From: Acidobacteriota bacterium
GTDB taxonomy: Bacteria; Acidobacteriota; Terriglobia; Acidiferrales; UBA7541
Length of the DNA: 64,000 nt
Reading direction: 5' to 3'
Assembly: GCA_021832085.1 (NCBI GenBank)
Contig: JAKBLM010000018.1
Location: forward strand, 1-64,000
Numbering within the stretch: the first letter of the stretch is position 1; every line of letters starts with the position of its first letter. The notes below the pieces were generated by a model that did no database searches, was not told the DNA's origin, and worked only from the letters and a program-made list of their open reading frames with translations. A program made the translations under genes and the position numbers. Of this stretch, positions 24,347-36,902 are shown piece after piece.

Positions 24347-27256
24347 TCAGAACGTTCGGCTGACCGTAAAGCGCAACGAGTGCACCGGCTCGAAGAGAAA
24401 CGGCGCGTAATGGCCGGGCTCGGTGGCCAGAAGATTGTCGAGTTGCGGCACGATCTGCGTTTGTAACACGCTGGGCGGCAGCGAAGCCTTGGTCGCCGCA
24501 TTGAGGTAATACGCCCCGGTCGGTTCGACGACAGTCGAGCGCAAGCGGTTCACGTTGTAGGCGTAATAGACGCGGAAAGGCGCCTGAATGATCGGCAACT
24601 GGACGACGAATTCGATGCCGGTGGAACTGTGCAGGTGAAAATTCGTGCCGGGGGCGAGGTGCAGGATTGAGGGAACAGTGACATTGGGGAAATCGGCGTT
24701 GGGGAATTCCGACCGCATGGTGGTGAGCGCGGTGGGATTCAGCGCCAACTGATTCCTCCGGAGGACGCCGTCGACACCCACGTCGTAGAAAAACTCCATG
24801 CTCAGGTAATTGCCCACGAGCGGAATCCGGTACTCGAAATTGCCGTATGCCAGCGTATCACCGCCGGGCTGCGTCGCGACGAAATGCAACACCGGGACGG
24901 TGAGTGTCTGGAGGGTAGGCTGGCCGTTCACCCCAAGGACGGTGGGGTTGTAGTAGCTGACGGTGGTCGTTTCGAGATTCGGCACAAAGGCCCACGGAGA
25001 GATGGAATAGAAGTCAAAACCGCGGATGCTGTTCTCACCGCCGGTGTAGAGGCGATCGAAGGGCGGCAAGACGCGGTTGCCGTAGCCGCTGGCGAAGGAA
25101 GTGAGCAGGTGAAAGGCCAGCACGTTGCGGTGGTGATTGATCGGGTGGAAATACTTCATCTCGAACGTGGGCGTTACCGCGTTCACGTTGCCGCCAAGTC
25201 CCTGGTAACCGACGCCGAAGTAGAAGGACTTGCCCGCGGTCGGGTTCAGCTCGCTGTTGACCGTGCTGTAGGTGATCGTCGGCTCGAACTGGCTCGAGAC
25301 GATACCCTGGAGCTGGGAAGGACCGGCGAAGCTGCGGAACTGCAGGGCCTGGAAAAGGACCTGTGACGCTGTGCTATAGGCAGTGATTGAGCTTCTCGTA
25401 TAGTTATAGTTCAACGCGACGCGGGCAAAGGAGAACCGGCGCACCGGACTGCTGGCGAAGAGCGTGAAGCCCTTGCTGGTGATGTTGTAGTTCTCGGCGA
25501 TGTTGCCCGGGATATTGATCTTGTAGCCAAGCAACAGGGATTCCTGCTGCGCCTGGTTGTAGGCGTAGTAAGTGGAAAAGATGGTGAAGCCGGTCGAGAT
25601 CGGCCGGTCGAACAGATATGGCTCGGTGAAACCGAAGGTTATGTCGTGCTCGATGCTGCCGAAGCTGGTGGAAAAGGTAAGCGTCTCGCCGAGACCGAGG
25701 AAGTTGTTGGTCTGATAGTTCAGGCCGATGAAGGTGCCCGTAAGGCCGCTGACGCCCCCAGTGAGCCCGATCGTCTGTTTCCCCTTCTCCTTGACGTGAA
25801 GCAGGATATCGACGGTGCCTTGGCGATTGTTGCGCTTGATATCGGCGTCCTTGGGCTTGATTCTGTCGAAGTAGTTGAGCTGGTTGAGCCGGAGCAGGCT
25901 GAGATCCCAGAGGTGGTTGTTGAACAGGTCGCCCTCGTTGAGCAGCAGTTCGCGGCGAATGACCTTGTCGCGGGTCGTGGTGTTGCCGCTGAAATTGATG
26001 CGGCGAATGTAATATTGTTTTCCCTGGTCGAAGGTGAGCGTGAGATTGATGATCTTCTTCTGCTCGTTGATATCGAAGCTCGGGGTCGCGGTGAAATTGA
26101 TGAAGCCCCAGGCGCCGTAGAGCTTGGTGTATTCCTTGAAAGATTTGCGGACCAAGCCGGCGTCGAAGACGTCGCCAGGCTTGAGCGGGAAAATCGACTT
26201 GAGATAGGCGTGCCTGAAGAAGAGGTGCTTTTCGGGGTTCGAGCCGCGAATGAAGAGCTCGCCCATTCGGTACTTCGAGCCTTCCTCAATCGGAATCGTA
26301 ATGTTGGTGGCCTTGCCGTGAACGGCGCCGATCCACGGGATCGGAATCCAGGGGATGCCCGGGCGATTGACGTTGACGGTCTTGGTTACGGGCTGCTGAA
26401 TGAGCACGCGGAAATAGCCGTGGTTCTGGTAAAGGGCTTGCACGCCGGTGCCGAGGTCGTCCTCGAGCTTGCCTTCGTCGAAGGTCTTGCTGGCCACCGG
26501 GATCGCGAAGAAATAGAGCGGGATCGCGTAAGGCCGCGTGTGCTTCATCGAGCGGATGATCTTGTAGCTACTGAAGGCGTGGTTGCCGGTGATGGTGATC
26601 TTGCCCACCTTGACCTTGGGCCCTTCGTTGATATGGAAAGTCAGCACAATGGCGTTGGTCGCCGGGATGCGCTGGTAGGTGGTCTTGACGGTGGCGAACT
26701 GGCGCCCATGGGCAGCGAGCAACTCCTTGATGACCACGATGGCCCGCTTGACGTTGGTGGGATCGAAGCGGTCCTCGACCGAAAGGTGCACCTTAGCCTT
26801 CTGGAAGGCGTCGAGGATGTCGGATTGCGTGACGGTGTGATTGCCCTCGTACCGAATCAGCCGGATGATCGGCCGTTCGGTCAGGTAAAAGATGACGATT
26901 TTGGCGTTCGGATTTTTCGGATCGGACTGGACGATCAGCCGAATGTCCTGGAAATAGCCGGTGTTCCAGAGGGCATGGAAATCGCGGCGCAGGGCTGCGG
27001 GGCTGTAGGGATCGCCCACGCGAGTGAAGATGCGCGCGAGTAGCATGTCGCGCGGATAGTCACGGTTTCCGTAGAACTCGATGCGCTCGACGAAGGGCTG
27101 CTGGGGCGCGGTCTGGTTCTTGGGCGCCGTGACCGTCTGGAGCGGTCGTTGGGCCCACGCCGGGGCGACCGAAATCCACAGTCCCGCCCACACAACCATC
27201 GCGGGCATCAGGAACCGGAAGAAAAACTTTTTCTGAGCGGCCGCCGCAGGCCTCAA
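24347..27256 (-). CDS. bamA: Outer-membrane protein assembly factor (Omp85/BamA)
   Basis: 969 residues, longer than E. coli BamA (810). Signal peptide at about 15-36, then five POTRA-type repeats (about 50-480; the first is VERIEFYGNRDYPRDMLLAR), and a beta-barrel with the conserved IRGFDFYS loop near 745, ending in Phe (TVSRTF), the usual C-terminal signal of outer-membrane barrels. The extra length comes from long POTRA linkers and barrel loops. The start is TTG 27256 with GAGGGGGA upstream. In the 70-base gap after clpC lies a seven-pair hairpin (27288-27309) without a T-run. Could be another Omp85 member (TamA), but size, five POTRAs and skp nearby favour BamA. Confidence 0.88.
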   Translation of the reverse strand: MRPAAAAQKKFFFRFLMPAMVVWAGLWISVAPAWAQRPLQTVTAPKNQTAPQQPFVERIEFYGNRDYPRDMLLARIFTRVGDPYSPAALRRDFHALWNTGYFQDIRLIVQSDPKNPNAKIVIFYLTERPIIRLIRYEGNHTVTQSDILDAFQKAKVHLSVEDRFDPTNVKRAIVVIKELLAAHGRQFATVKTTYQRIPATNAIVLTFHINEGPKVKVGKITITGNHAFSSYKIIRSMKHTRPYAIPLYFFAIPVASKTFDEGKLEDDLGTGVQALYQNHGYFRVLIQQPVTKTVNVNRPGIPWIPIPWIGAVHGKATNITIPIEEGSKYRMGELFIRGSNPEKHLFFRHAYLKSIFPLKPGDVFDAGLVRKSFKEYTKLYGAWGFINFTATPSFDINEQKKIINLTLTFDQGKQYYIRRINFSGNTTTRDKVIRRELLLNEGDLFNNHLWDLSLLRLNQLNYFDRIKPKDADIKRNNRQGTVDILLHVKEKGKQTIGLTGGVSGLTGTFIGLNYQTNNFLGLGETLTFSTSFGSIEHDITFGFTEPYLFDRPISTGFTIFSTYYAYNQAQQESLLLGYKINIPGNIAENYNITSKGFTLFASSPVRRFSFARVALNYNYTRSSITAYSTASQVLFQALQFRSFAGPSQLQGIVSSQFEPTITYSTVNSELNPTAGKSFYFGVGYQGLGGNVNAVTPTFEMKYFHPINHHRNVLAFHLLTSFASGYGNRVLPPFDRLYTGGENSIRGFDFYSISPWAFVPNLETTTVSYYNPTVLGVNGQPTLQTLTVPVLHFVATQPGGDTLAYGNFEYRIPLVGNYLSMEFFYDVGVDGVLRRNQLALNPTALTTMRSEFPNADFPNVTVPSILHLAPGTNFHLHSSTGIEFVVQLPIIQAPFRVYYAYNVNRLRSTVVEPTGAYYLNAATKASLPPSVLQTQIVPQLDNLLATEPGHYAPFLFEPVHSLRFTVSRTF

Positions 27257-27326
27257 GGCCGCGATCCCCCTCTAGTGTGTAAATCTGGCCGGATGCCCGG
27301 AAATCCGGCTAGGTGCTGTAGGATTC

Positions 27327-29753
<2,427 letters not shown>

Positions 29754-29756
29754 GGC

Positions 29757-30557
29757 TCAGCCTCGCTCCTTCCCGCCGGCCTCGGAAGGACCGGCCATGC
29801 GACTCGCCCCTGCCGCCTCACCGGCAGGTACGAGGAAACCGTGCTCCAGGGCCAGCACGCGGCGCGAGCGCCGCGCCAGGGCCAGGTTGTGGGTGGCCAG
29901 GATCGTGGTCAACCGACGTGAGTGGTGCAATTGCTCCATTAAGCGAAAAACCGCCTCCGCATTCTGCTCATCCAGCTCCCCGGTCGGTTCGTCGGCAAGC
30001 AGAAGCTCGGGTCGGTTCACCAAAGCTCGAGCGATCGCCACGCGCTGCCTTTCGCCCCCGGACAATTCGGAGGCACGTTGCCCGGCACGTGCGCCCAGCC
30101 CCACTTGCTCGAGCAGTTCGCCCGCCTGGCGGAGGGCTTCCCGGTGGGAGATCCCGTCCAGCAGCAAGGGCGCCGCAACGTTTTCCGCCGCGGTGAAATC
30201 GGCCAGCAAATGATGCCGCTGCCAGACGAAACCAATCGACCGACGACGAAACTCGGCTCTCTGCTCTTCACTGAGCGAATGGAGTGCGCGAGACGCGAAG
30301 TATACTCGACCACTCGACGGCGTGTCTAGGGCAGCGACCAGTTGCAAAAGCGTGCTTTTCCCCGCACCAGACGGGCCAACGACTGCGACCCAGTCGCCGC
30401 GAGGCACGTCCAGATTCACGCCCGCCAGCACGACGCGTTGCGAAGAGCCTGTGCCGAAAACCTTGGTGAGTTCATCGATGCGCACCAGCGGCTCATTCTC
30501 GCCACCCTGAGCGAGTTGGCGACTCTCTTCCGCGACGGCCTCGGCAATTTCCGACAC
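29757..30557 (-). CDS. lolD: LolD-type ABC transporter ATP-binding protein
   Basis: 266 residues. Walker A GPSGAGKSTLLQL, signature LSGGERQRVAIARAL, Walker B LLLADEPTGELD, H-loop TILATHNLAL. Energises the permease at 30757-31983 to release lipoproteins from the inner membrane for LolA. The start is GTG 30557, since AGAGG lies ten bases before it; the frame is open to a TTG at 30668 with nothing in front. In the 200-base gap after the permease are a GTCGGC/GCCGAC hairpin (30601-30615) and a TAAAAT, which may be a secondary promoter. The C-terminus carries about 25 extra Gly/Ala-rich residues. Confidence 0.87.
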   Translation of the reverse strand: MSEIAEAVAEESRQLAQGGENEPLVRIDELTKVFGTGSSQRVVLAGVNLDVPRGDWVAVVGPSGAGKSTLLQLVAALDTPSSGRVYFASRALHSLSEEQRAEFRRRSIGFVWQRHHLLADFTAAENVAAPLLLDGISHREALRQAGELLEQVGLGARAGQRASELSGGERQRVAIARALVNRPELLLADEPTGELDEQNAEAVFRLMEQLHHSRRLTTILATHNLALARRSRRVLALEHGFLVPAGEAAGASRMAGPSEAGGKERG

Positions 30558-30756
30558 TTTCGATGCGCCTCTAAGGGAACATTTTAGCACGGCAGAAGGA
30601 GTCGGCAGCGCCGACGCTTTAGCTGTGCCTTTGCGGTCATCCGAATCGCGCTGCACGTTGGAGGCCAAACGGTTCGGATGGGTGAGCCAAGACGGCGAAA
30701 AGAGGCTCTTGGCGGATTCGGCGCAGGAATTCGAATTGGCCGCCGATGCAATCGGA

Positions 30757-31983
30757 CTATTCGTAACGCAGAATCTCGACCGGCTGGAGTCGCGCCGCCG
30801 ACCAGGCCGGGTAGAACGTGGCCGCGATGCTTACGCCGAGTGCCAGCGCGGCAATCCACAGCGCATCGAGCGCGCTCGTGTGAAAGGGCACGTAGGAGAT
30901 CGAATAGAACTCCGGATTGAGCGGGATCAGCCTCCAGGCATTTGCCGCCCAGGCCGCCGCATAGCCCACAGCCAGACCGATGGCCGTCCCGATGATCCCC
31001 ACAGCCAAGCCCTGGAAGACAAAGATCGAGCGCACCTGGCGGCGCCTGGCGCCCATCGCCATGAGCACCGCGATGTCGCCGGCGTGATCGACTACCGTCA
31101 GCGACAGCGCGACCAGGATGTTCAGACCGGCGACAAACGTGATCAGGCCAATGAAAATCCCGGTGACCAGTTTTTCCAGGCTGAGCGCCCGGAAGAGGGC
31201 GCTGTTCAGCTGCATCCAGGTAGTCGCCTGGAAGCGGGGCCCGGCCTCGCGCACCAGCTCGGGAGCGATCTGCGGGGCGCGGTCGGGATTGTAGAGCCGG
31301 ACTTCGAGGACGCTGACCAGATGCCCGATGCCGGCCAGATTTTGGGCCTCGCCGAGGGTGACGAAGGCCCAGTGCGCGTCGTAATCGTAGAACCCGGAAT
31401 CGAAAATGCCGGCGACTCGAAAGCGGCTCGACTGCGGCATCAGCCCCATCGGGGTGAGGCTGCCCTCCGGGCTGGTAACGGTGAGAAATTCGCCGACCTT
31501 CAGATCGAGTGAGCGCGCCAGGATGTTGCCGATGATGATTGCCGGTACGCCGTCGGCGTTAGGCGAGAAATTCGCCGTCCCGCTCACCAGCCGGCGCAAG
31601 GCCTGATCGGAAGCGATCTCGAGTTTGGGATCGACGCCCTTGAGCACGGCGCCTTTCACTTGGCCTTTGGCGGTCACAAGCACGGTGTTGTAGATCGCCG
31701 GGGCGATCGACTGCACGCCTGGCGTCTTGGAGAGGCGAGCGATCAGGGGACGCCAATCGCGAATGCCCTCGTTCCCCTTCGGCTGCAGGTTGATGTGGGC
31801 GGTGACTTCGAGCAGGCGGCTGGCGAGGGCGCGGCGAAAGCCGCTATCCATCGAAAGTGCGATGACCAGGGCGATAACGCCGGCGGTTACGCCAACGACG
31901 GAGAGCCAGGTAACCAGCCGGAGCAGCGCCGGCTTGAAGGGCGAGCGTAGGTACCGCAGGGCAACCCAGCCTTCAAACTTCAT
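30757..31983 (-). CDS. LolC/LolE-type lipoprotein-releasing permease
   Basis: About 408 residues. One N-terminal membrane helix after WVALRYLRS (the LolC/E start motif), a large periplasmic MacB-like domain (about 50-265), then three C-terminal helices (TGIFIGLITFVAGLNILVAL, AVGIIGTAIGLAVGYAA and the last near ALWIAALALGVSIAATF). Only one permease gene is present, so it may act as a homodimer as in other single-permease (LolF-like) systems. ATG 31983 has GAGGAG only two bases before it; GTG 31995 is a possible alternative. It lies 52 bases from lysS. Confidence 0.88.
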   Translation of the reverse strand: MKFEGWVALRYLRSPFKPALLRLVTWLSVVGVTAGVIALVIALSMDSGFRRALASRLLEVTAHINLQPKGNEGIRDWRPLIARLSKTPGVQSIAPAIYNTVLVTAKGQVKGAVLKGVDPKLEIASDQALRRLVSGTANFSPNADGVPAIIIGNILARSLDLKVGEFLTVTSPEGSLTPMGLMPQSSRFRVAGIFDSGFYDYDAHWAFVTLGEAQNLAGIGHLVSVLEVRLYNPDRAPQIAPELVREAGPRFQATTWMQLNSALFRALSLEKLVTGIFIGLITFVAGLNILVALSLTVVDHAGDIAVLMAMGARRRQVRSIFVFQGLAVGIIGTAIGLAVGYAAAWAANAWRLIPLNPEFYSISYVPFHTSALDALWIAALALGVSIAATFYPAWSAARLQPVEILRYE

Positions 31984-32034
31984 CGCTCCTCGCACAGGAC
32001 TCTAGGCGTCATGCGCTGTCCTCAAGAACGCGGG

Positions 32035-33633
32035 CTATACCTCGCGCTCCTTTTCCAAAGACCCTTCGTCCGGGGGCGCGTTGTCCGCCGGCTTCTCTCC
32101 GGCCTCGGGACGGAGCAACGGGAAAAGGATCACTTCGCGAATCGCGTGCGAATCGGTCAACAACATGACCAGGCGGTCGATGCCGATGCCTTCGCCGGCG
32201 GTGGGCGGCAGGCCGTGGCTCAGGGCGCGAATGTAGTCCATATCGACGACCTTCGGCATCTCTTCGCCGCCCTTCTCCACCTGCGCTCGGAAGCGCCTCT
32301 CCTGGTCTTCGGGATCATTCAGCTCGGAGAAACCGTTGGCCAGCTCCATACCGGCGACGAACAGCTCGAAACGTTCGGTGATGGAGGGGTCGTCGGCACG
32401 CCGCTTGGCGAGCGGAGAGATCTCGACAGGGAAATCATAGATGTAAGTCGGTTGAAACAGGTGCGGCTCGGCAATGGCCTCGAAGAGTGCACCGGTCAGC
32501 TCTCCGTCGGAGGGCGGCGAGGCCGTTTCCGCCTCTTCGACGAGCGGGCGGTCGTGGGCGCGGGCCCAGGCGTTGTAGCGCAAGGCGGCTTCGAGCGGAC
32601 CGCCCGGCGCCTTGAGTGCCTGTTCGGTCGGAACCGGCCCGGCCTGTTCGGGCCAATACGCGACGATCCCCTGGCGCATGGTCAGGCGGGCAAAGGGGCT
32701 GGCGAAATCGATTTCCCGATCGCCGTAGGTGATACGCAGTGTCCCGCATGCCTCCTGGACAAGAGCGCGGAACAGCTGCTCGGTCAGGTCCATCAGCTCA
32801 GTGTAGTCGCTATAGGCCTGATAGAACTCGAGCATGGTGAACTCGGGCTGGTGGATGGCGTCGATACCCTCGTTGCGGAAGTTGCGGTTGACCTCGTAGA
32901 CCCGGTTGAAGCCGCCGACGACCAGGCGCTTCAGGTAGAGCTCCGGGGCGATGCGCAAGTAAAGATCCATATCGAGGGTGTTGTGGTGGGTGACGAAGGG
33001 CCGGGCGGTGGCACCGCCGAGGATCGGATGCATCATCGGCGTCTCGACCTCGACATACCCGCGCTCGTCGAAGAAGCGGCGCAGCGAGCGAAGGATTTGG
33101 GCGCGGCGCAGGAAGATCCCGCGCGAGCGCTCGCTCACGATCAGATCGAGGTAACGCCGGCGGTAGCGCTGGTCGACATCGGCTAGCCCGTGCCATTTTT
33201 CGGGCAGCGGCAGCAGCGCCTTGGTGAGCAGGGTCAGTGCCTCGACCCAGACGGTGAGCTCGCCGGTGCGGGTGCGGAAGAGATGGCCGGAGACGCCGAT
33301 GATGTCACCGAGATCCAGCAGGCGGAACAGCGCAAAGCCGCGCTCGCCGACCGCGTCGAGCTTGACGTAGACCTGCAGGCGCTCGCCCTGGCCGCTTAGG
33401 TGCGCAAAGCCGGCCTTGCCATGCAGCCGGAGCGAAAGGATGCGGCCGGCGATCCGCACGGCGACAGGCTCGGCCTCGAGCTCGGTGGCCGATCGGGAGC
33501 CGTAGCGTTCATGGATCTCGGGCACGGTGTGGGAGCAGGGGAAACGATGGGGAAACGGGTCGACGCCGAGGGCGCGAATTTCCTCGAGTTTCTTCTGTCT
33601 TTGCACGTATTGGTCGAGCGGCTCAAAGGGCAA
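32035..33633 (-). CDS. lysS: Lysyl-tRNA synthetase, class II
   Basis: 532 residues. N-terminal OB-fold ([20 protein letters not shown]), then class-II motif 1 ([18 protein letters not shown]), motif 2 ([14 protein letters not shown]...[11 protein letters not shown]) and motif 3 ([14 protein letters not shown]). An extra Ala/Pro-rich segment of about 40 residues sits between motifs 2 and 3 (about 315-355). TTG start at 33633 with AAGGAAA nine bases upstream; a good promoter lies at 33687-33716. First gene of the long leftward array. Confidence 0.96.
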   Translation of the reverse strand: MPFEPLDQYVQRQKKLEEIRALGVDPFPHRFPCSHTVPEIHERYGSRSATELEAEPVAVRIAGRILSLRLHGKAGFAHLSGQGERLQVYVKLDAVGERGFALFRLLDLGDIIGVSGHLFRTRTGELTVWVEALTLLTKALLPLPEKWHGLADVDQRYRRRYLDLIVSERSRGIFLRRAQILRSLRRFFDERGYVEVETPMMHPILGGATARPFVTHHNTLDMDLYLRIAPELYLKRLVVGGFNRVYEVNRNFRNEGIDAIHQPEFTMLEFYQAYSDYTELMDLTEQLFRALVQEACGTLRITYGDREIDFASPFARLTMRQGIVAYWPEQAGPVPTEQALKAPGGPLEAALRYNAWARAHDRPLVEEAETASPPSDGELTGALFEAIAEPHLFQPTYIYDFPVEISPLAKRRADDPSITERFELFVAGMELANGFSELNDPEDQERRFRAQVEKGGEEMPKVVDMDYIRALSHGLPPTAGEGIGIDRLVMLLTDSHAIREVILFPLLRPEAGEKPADNAPPDEGSLEKEREV

Positions 33634-33686
33634 GCGAGTTTCCTTCGGCGAGAACGCGAAGTTCGGCAGCGGACCGGAAGCTCGGC

Positions 33687-33716
33687 AGTATACCGATCGT
33701 GCTCGCGGAGCGTCAA
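33687..33716 (-). promoter_or_regulatory. Sigma-70 promoter of lysS
   Basis: On the minus strand TTGACG (33716-33711), 18 bases, TATACT (33692-33687). Start near 33680, about 47 bases before the lysS TTG. It lies back to back with the rightward promoter at 33723-33749. Confidence 0.6.
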
Positions 33717-33722
33717 GGAGGC

Positions 33723-33749
33723 TTGTCAGGCCTCGGGCTTTGGTATAAT
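33723..33749 (+). promoter_or_regulatory. Sigma-70 promoter for the 33771 gene
   Basis: TTGTCA (33723-33728), 15 bases, TATAAT (33744-33749). The spacer is short but the -10 is perfect. A GGAGG at 33762-33766 precedes a TTG start at 33771. Confidence 0.5.
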
Positions 33750-33770
33750 TCCCTCGCTCTCGGAGGTTCT

Positions 33771-34469
33771 TTGGGTTCTCGTCGCAGCACGGACTCCCCG
33801 GCCGACCGCACGGTCCGCGAGGAATGGCTCGCCGGGCTTCCCGAGGACAAGCAGCGCACTTTTCAAAACGCCGTCGCGCAACTGGAAGCGGGCTACGCGA
33901 TGTTCAGCATAGCCGTCAATGAGTCCTTCGCGTTGCGGCGCTCGGGAGCGCTGGTGCGGGCGCGGGAACAGGTGGGGACTACGGCCGGGGTGATGCACCG
34001 CTTCACCGACCAACTCTCGCACCTGCTGGACGCGATCAGCGAACAGGCGCGTGAGACGTCGCACTCGCCGCGCGTGGCGCCGCTAAACCCGGCTTTTTTT
34101 CGGTGGCCGATCGCCCGGCGGCGGGCCTCCTGGGAAAGCGCGATCGACATGGTGCTGCCGACACGGAGCCTGCGTTTTCGGCGGAAATTGAACGCGCTGC
34201 TGCGGTCGGTAAACCATCTGGCCGGTGAATTCCACCACGCGGCGCGCGAGATTTCCGAAGGGTCTTCGGTGCATCCGGAAAGCCACTGGGAGGCGCTCGA
34301 TTCGCTGCACTACGATCTGAACACCTGCCTGCGGGAGACGATCGTGGTGCTGAAATCCTTCCTGCTGGGCCTCTCGGACAGTGAAGTGGAGGCTTTCAGC
34401 CGGCGGCTGGGGGGTACGGCGGTGAGCAGCCCGGGTGAAGGAGCCGGTTTCTCGCATATTTCGGCATAG
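33771..34469 (+). CDS. Hypothetical protein, helical
   Basis: 232 residues from a TTG start. No domain recognised. The sequence is rich in Arg, Ala, Glu and Leu, has no cysteine before the last 40 residues and no signal peptide. It seems to consist of helical segments ([55 protein letters not shown]), possibly a coiled bundle. The TTG is chosen because GGAGG lies four bases upstream and the promoter at 33723-33749 would start transcription just before it; the frame is open further to 33699, but that part overlaps the promoter. Followed by the ECF sigma operon in the same direction. Confidence 0.7.
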   Translation: MGSRRSTDSPADRTVREEWLAGLPEDKQRTFQNAVAQLEAGYAMFSIAVNESFALRRSGALVRAREQVGTTAGVMHRFTDQLSHLLDAISEQARETSHSPRVAPLNPAFFRWPIARRRASWESAIDMVLPTRSLRFRRKLNALLRSVNHLAGEFHHAAREISEGSSVHPESHWEALDSLHYDLNTCLRETIVVLKSFLLGLSDSEVEAFSRRLGGTAVSSPGEGAGFSHISA

Positions 34470-34627
34470 ACGTTCAGCCCCGTTCCCCTCAAAATGAGGT
34501 TCTGTAGGTGCAGTACCATACCCAGTCCGGCGGGTTAGGGTGGGGGCGGAAGCAGCCAGATGACGGACAACTTCAGGAGGAGAGGGGGCATCGCACAGAG
34601 TGTAGCGGTGCGGCCCTAACGGGTAGA

Positions 34628-35305
34628 GTGACCCGAGTGAGGCGGACCGAAACCGGGGAGTTGACCGAGGCAGATGCCATCCGGTTGGCGCAGAAGGGGG
34701 ACGCGGGAGCCTTCGAACGTCTGTACCGGCTGCACAACCGGCGTGTGTATTCGCTTTGCCTTCGGATGGTCGGCAACCCCGCCGCGGCCGAGGATCTGGC
34801 GCAGGAGGCTTTCCTGCAACTCTTCCGCAAGATCCAAACATTCCGCGGGGAATCAGCCTTCTCGACCTGGCTGCACCGGCTGACGGTGAACGTTGTGCTG
34901 ATGCGATTGCGTCGTAAGAACGTGGTCGAAACCTCGCTCGACGAACTGGCCGAGCAGGACGAAGACTCCGGGAGCGCACCGCGCGAGGTGGGCAGCGCCG
35001 ACCTCCAGCTCTCCGGCTCGGTCGATCGCGTGAATCTGGAACGGGCGGTGGGGCAGCTTCCGCCCGGGTACCGTGCCGTCTTTCTCCTTCACGATGTGGA
35101 GGGATACGAACACAACGAGATAGCCGATATGTTGGGGTGCTCGATCGGCAACTCGAAGTCCCAACTGCATAAGGCCCGCACCCGCCTGCGCGAATTATTG
35201 CAAGAGGCGGAGCGGGACCGCGCGCGGGAGGAACGGCAAGAAGCCAAACGTGAGGTAGACGGACTGCCCGAGACCGAGACACGGCCGGCCCGGCAAGGTT
35301 CTTAG
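34628..35305 (+). CDS. RNA polymerase sigma factor, ECF subfamily
   Basis: About 225 residues. Region 2: [36 protein letters not shown] and [11 protein letters not shown]; region 4: [36 protein letters not shown]. Close in style to the sigma factor at 880-1581. The basic C-terminal tail has about 40 residues beyond region 4. The start is uncertain: GTG 34628 has only a weak GGGTAGA; GTG 34637 is possible. A 19-codon frame (34560-34619, GGCGGAAG in front) ends just before it and could be a leader peptide. Followed 10 bases later by its probable anti-sigma factor. Confidence 0.9.
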   Translation: MTRVRRTETGELTEADAIRLAQKGDAGAFERLYRLHNRRVYSLCLRMVGNPAAAEDLAQEAFLQLFRKIQTFRGESAFSTWLHRLTVNVVLMRLRRKNVVETSLDELAEQDEDSGSAPREVGSADLQLSGSVDRVNLERAVGQLPPGYRAVFLLHDVEGYEHNEIADMLGCSIGNSKSQLHKARTRLRELLQEAERDRAREERQEAKREVDGLPETETRPARQGS

Positions 35306-35315
35306 GAAAACTGCC

Positions 35316-35966
35316 ATGAACTGCGAAGAATTCGAAGGGCAAACCGAGCAATGGATGGAAGGCGACCGGCAACCGGAGGCGCGGGAGCACGCACTGGCTT
35401 GCGAGCGCTGCCGGACGCTGGTCGAGGACCTGGATGCAATTCGGTTGGTTGCGCCGCAGCTCGGCGAGGATGTCGCCCCGCCTGAGCGTCTGTGGACGTC
35501 GATCCGTGCGCAGCTGGAGCGCGAGGGGCTGGTGCACCGTCCAAGCTGGACCGAGCGGGCCGTCGATTGGGTCCGCATTCCGGTCCGCCCGGCCGCTGCC
35601 GTTGGAGCAGCGGCACTGGCAGCCTCGCTGGTAATCGTCACGATCGGGATTCATCTCCGCCAGCCTGTCCGGCCCACGGGACCCGAATGGCTCTCGAGCG
35701 ATCAGGCCGAGCTGGTCAAGGTCGATACGCAGCTCGACCATGTCGAGCGTGGCGCGCTCCGCTCCTTCCATACCCCGAATCCGGCAGTGGAAGAGGCTTT
35801 GCAGCAGAATTTGATGATTATCGACCACCAGATCGCCACGTGCGAAAAGACACTCGAACAGGTACCCTCGGATGAAAATACCCGGGAATACCTGTACGAT
35901 GCGTACCGGCAGAAAGCAGAATTGCTGAACATGATGGCAGAGCGCAGCACGGCGGCCACCGAATGA
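35316..35966 (+). CDS. Anti-sigma factor with zinc-binding (ZAS) N-terminus
   Basis: 216 residues. The N-terminus has the zf-HC2 pattern: MNCEEFEG...EHALACERC, i.e. H-x3-C-x2-C with Cys3 upstream. One membrane span at about 95-113 (AAAVGAAALAASLVIVTIGI) places the zinc domain in the cytoplasm and about 100 residues outside. The outer part is helical (HTPNPAVEEALQQNLMIID and on). It should hold the ECF sigma factor of the gene 10 bases upstream. The stop overlaps an ATG (ATGA at 35963-35966), but the next gene more likely starts at 36029. Confidence 0.88.
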   Translation: MNCEEFEGQTEQWMEGDRQPEAREHALACERCRTLVEDLDAIRLVAPQLGEDVAPPERLWTSIRAQLEREGLVHRPSWTERAVDWVRIPVRPAAAVGAAALAASLVIVTIGIHLRQPVRPTGPEWLSSDQAELVKVDTQLDHVERGALRSFHTPNPAVEEALQQNLMIIDHQIATCEKTLEQVPSDENTREYLYDAYRQKAELLNMMAERSTAATE

Positions 35967-36028
35967 GCCCAACAATCGGGGAGCTCGCCGGACGAGCCGG
36001 GAGAAACGGGGCAGCGGAAGGAGCCAAG

Positions 36029-36883
36029 ATGAGAAGCGGGGAGACAAGGCTCGGGCTTTTGCTGGCTCTCGGATTCGCCCTGGCCGGCCTGCCCGCCTCA
36101 GCACATCGGGTGCAGAATCGGTTCCAGGTGGCCTCGCATCCGGTTGTGACCGTGCACAATTCCAGCGGCAAGGTGACGATCCGCTCCTGGCAGAAGTCGG
36201 TCGTGCAGATCGTTGCGAATCACAAGAGCCGGAAGGTGGAGATCAGCGCCCAGAAAAAGGGAAACATGGTGCTGGTTTCGACGCGCATCCTCACCGACAA
36301 TGTGACCCCGGCTGATCTCGAAGCCGATTACCAGATCACCGTGCCGCAAGAAACAGACCTTTCGGTGCACAATGATTCGGGCATGGTGCACGTGGTCGGG
36401 GTTCTCGGCGACACGACGGTGGAAACGGTGGCCGCCGACGTGAAGCTCGACCGCGTAACCGGCTACATCACCGTACGGACGATCGGCGGCTCGTTCACCT
36501 GCAAGGAGTGCTCGGGGCGCATCCAGGCGAATTCCATCAGCGGCGGCATCAACCTGATCGGCTCGGAATCAAGCAACGTGCAGGCGCGCACCTCGACCGG
36601 CAACATCCTGCTCGATAGCGACCTGCTGCCCAACGGGCTCTACCAACTGCGCAACTACAGCGGCCATATCGATGTGCTGTTCTCGCCGTCGGACTCCTTC
36701 GACGTCTCGGCTATCTCGCTGCGCGGCAAGGTGGAAAACGACGCCAACCTCAAGATGCCGGCGCAATCGACCCATCATCTGCCACCTTTCGCACGGGGGC
36801 TTTTCGGGACCTACAACGATGGGCGGGCGCGGCTGGTGATCAATTCCTTCAGTGGTACAATCGTGATCCGGCAGCGGCCGTAA
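36029..36883 (+). CDS. DUF4097-type secreted beta-helix protein
   Basis: 284 residues. Signal peptide (RLGLLLALGFALAGLPASA), then a right-handed beta-solenoid pattern of short strands alternating with Gly/Ser/Asn turns (VHNSSGKVTI, VHNDSGMVHVVGV, ANSISGGINLIG, RTSTGNILLDSD, FSGTIVIRQ), the DUF4097/adhesin-like signature. Start ATG 36029 with AAGGAG five bases upstream; a longer frame from 35963 would hide the signal peptide. Such proteins frequently follow ECF sigma/anti-sigma pairs and may be part of the envelope stress output (context inference). Two cysteines (KECSG region) are unusual in it. Confidence 0.8.
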   Translation: MRSGETRLGLLLALGFALAGLPASAHRVQNRFQVASHPVVTVHNSSGKVTIRSWQKSVVQIVANHKSRKVEISAQKKGNMVLVSTRILTDNVTPADLEADYQITVPQETDLSVHNDSGMVHVVGVLGDTTVETVAADVKLDRVTGYITVRTIGGSFTCKECSGRIQANSISGGINLIGSESSNVQARTSTGNILLDSDLLPNGLYQLRNYSGHIDVLFSPSDSFDVSAISLRGKVENDANLKMPAQSTHHLPPFARGLFGTYNDGRARLVINSFSGTIVIRQRP

Positions 36884-36902
36884 GGCGCGCTCCACGATCC
36901 GA

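Noticed and set aside
27288..27309. Hairpin between clpC and bamA as a terminator
   Set aside because: Good seven-pair stem but no T-run on the transcribed strand.
34083..36104. A 673-codon minus-strand frame opposite the sigma/anti-sigma genes
   Set aside because: Arg/Pro-rich, no homology, and it opposes two well supported genes with ribosome sites and motifs.
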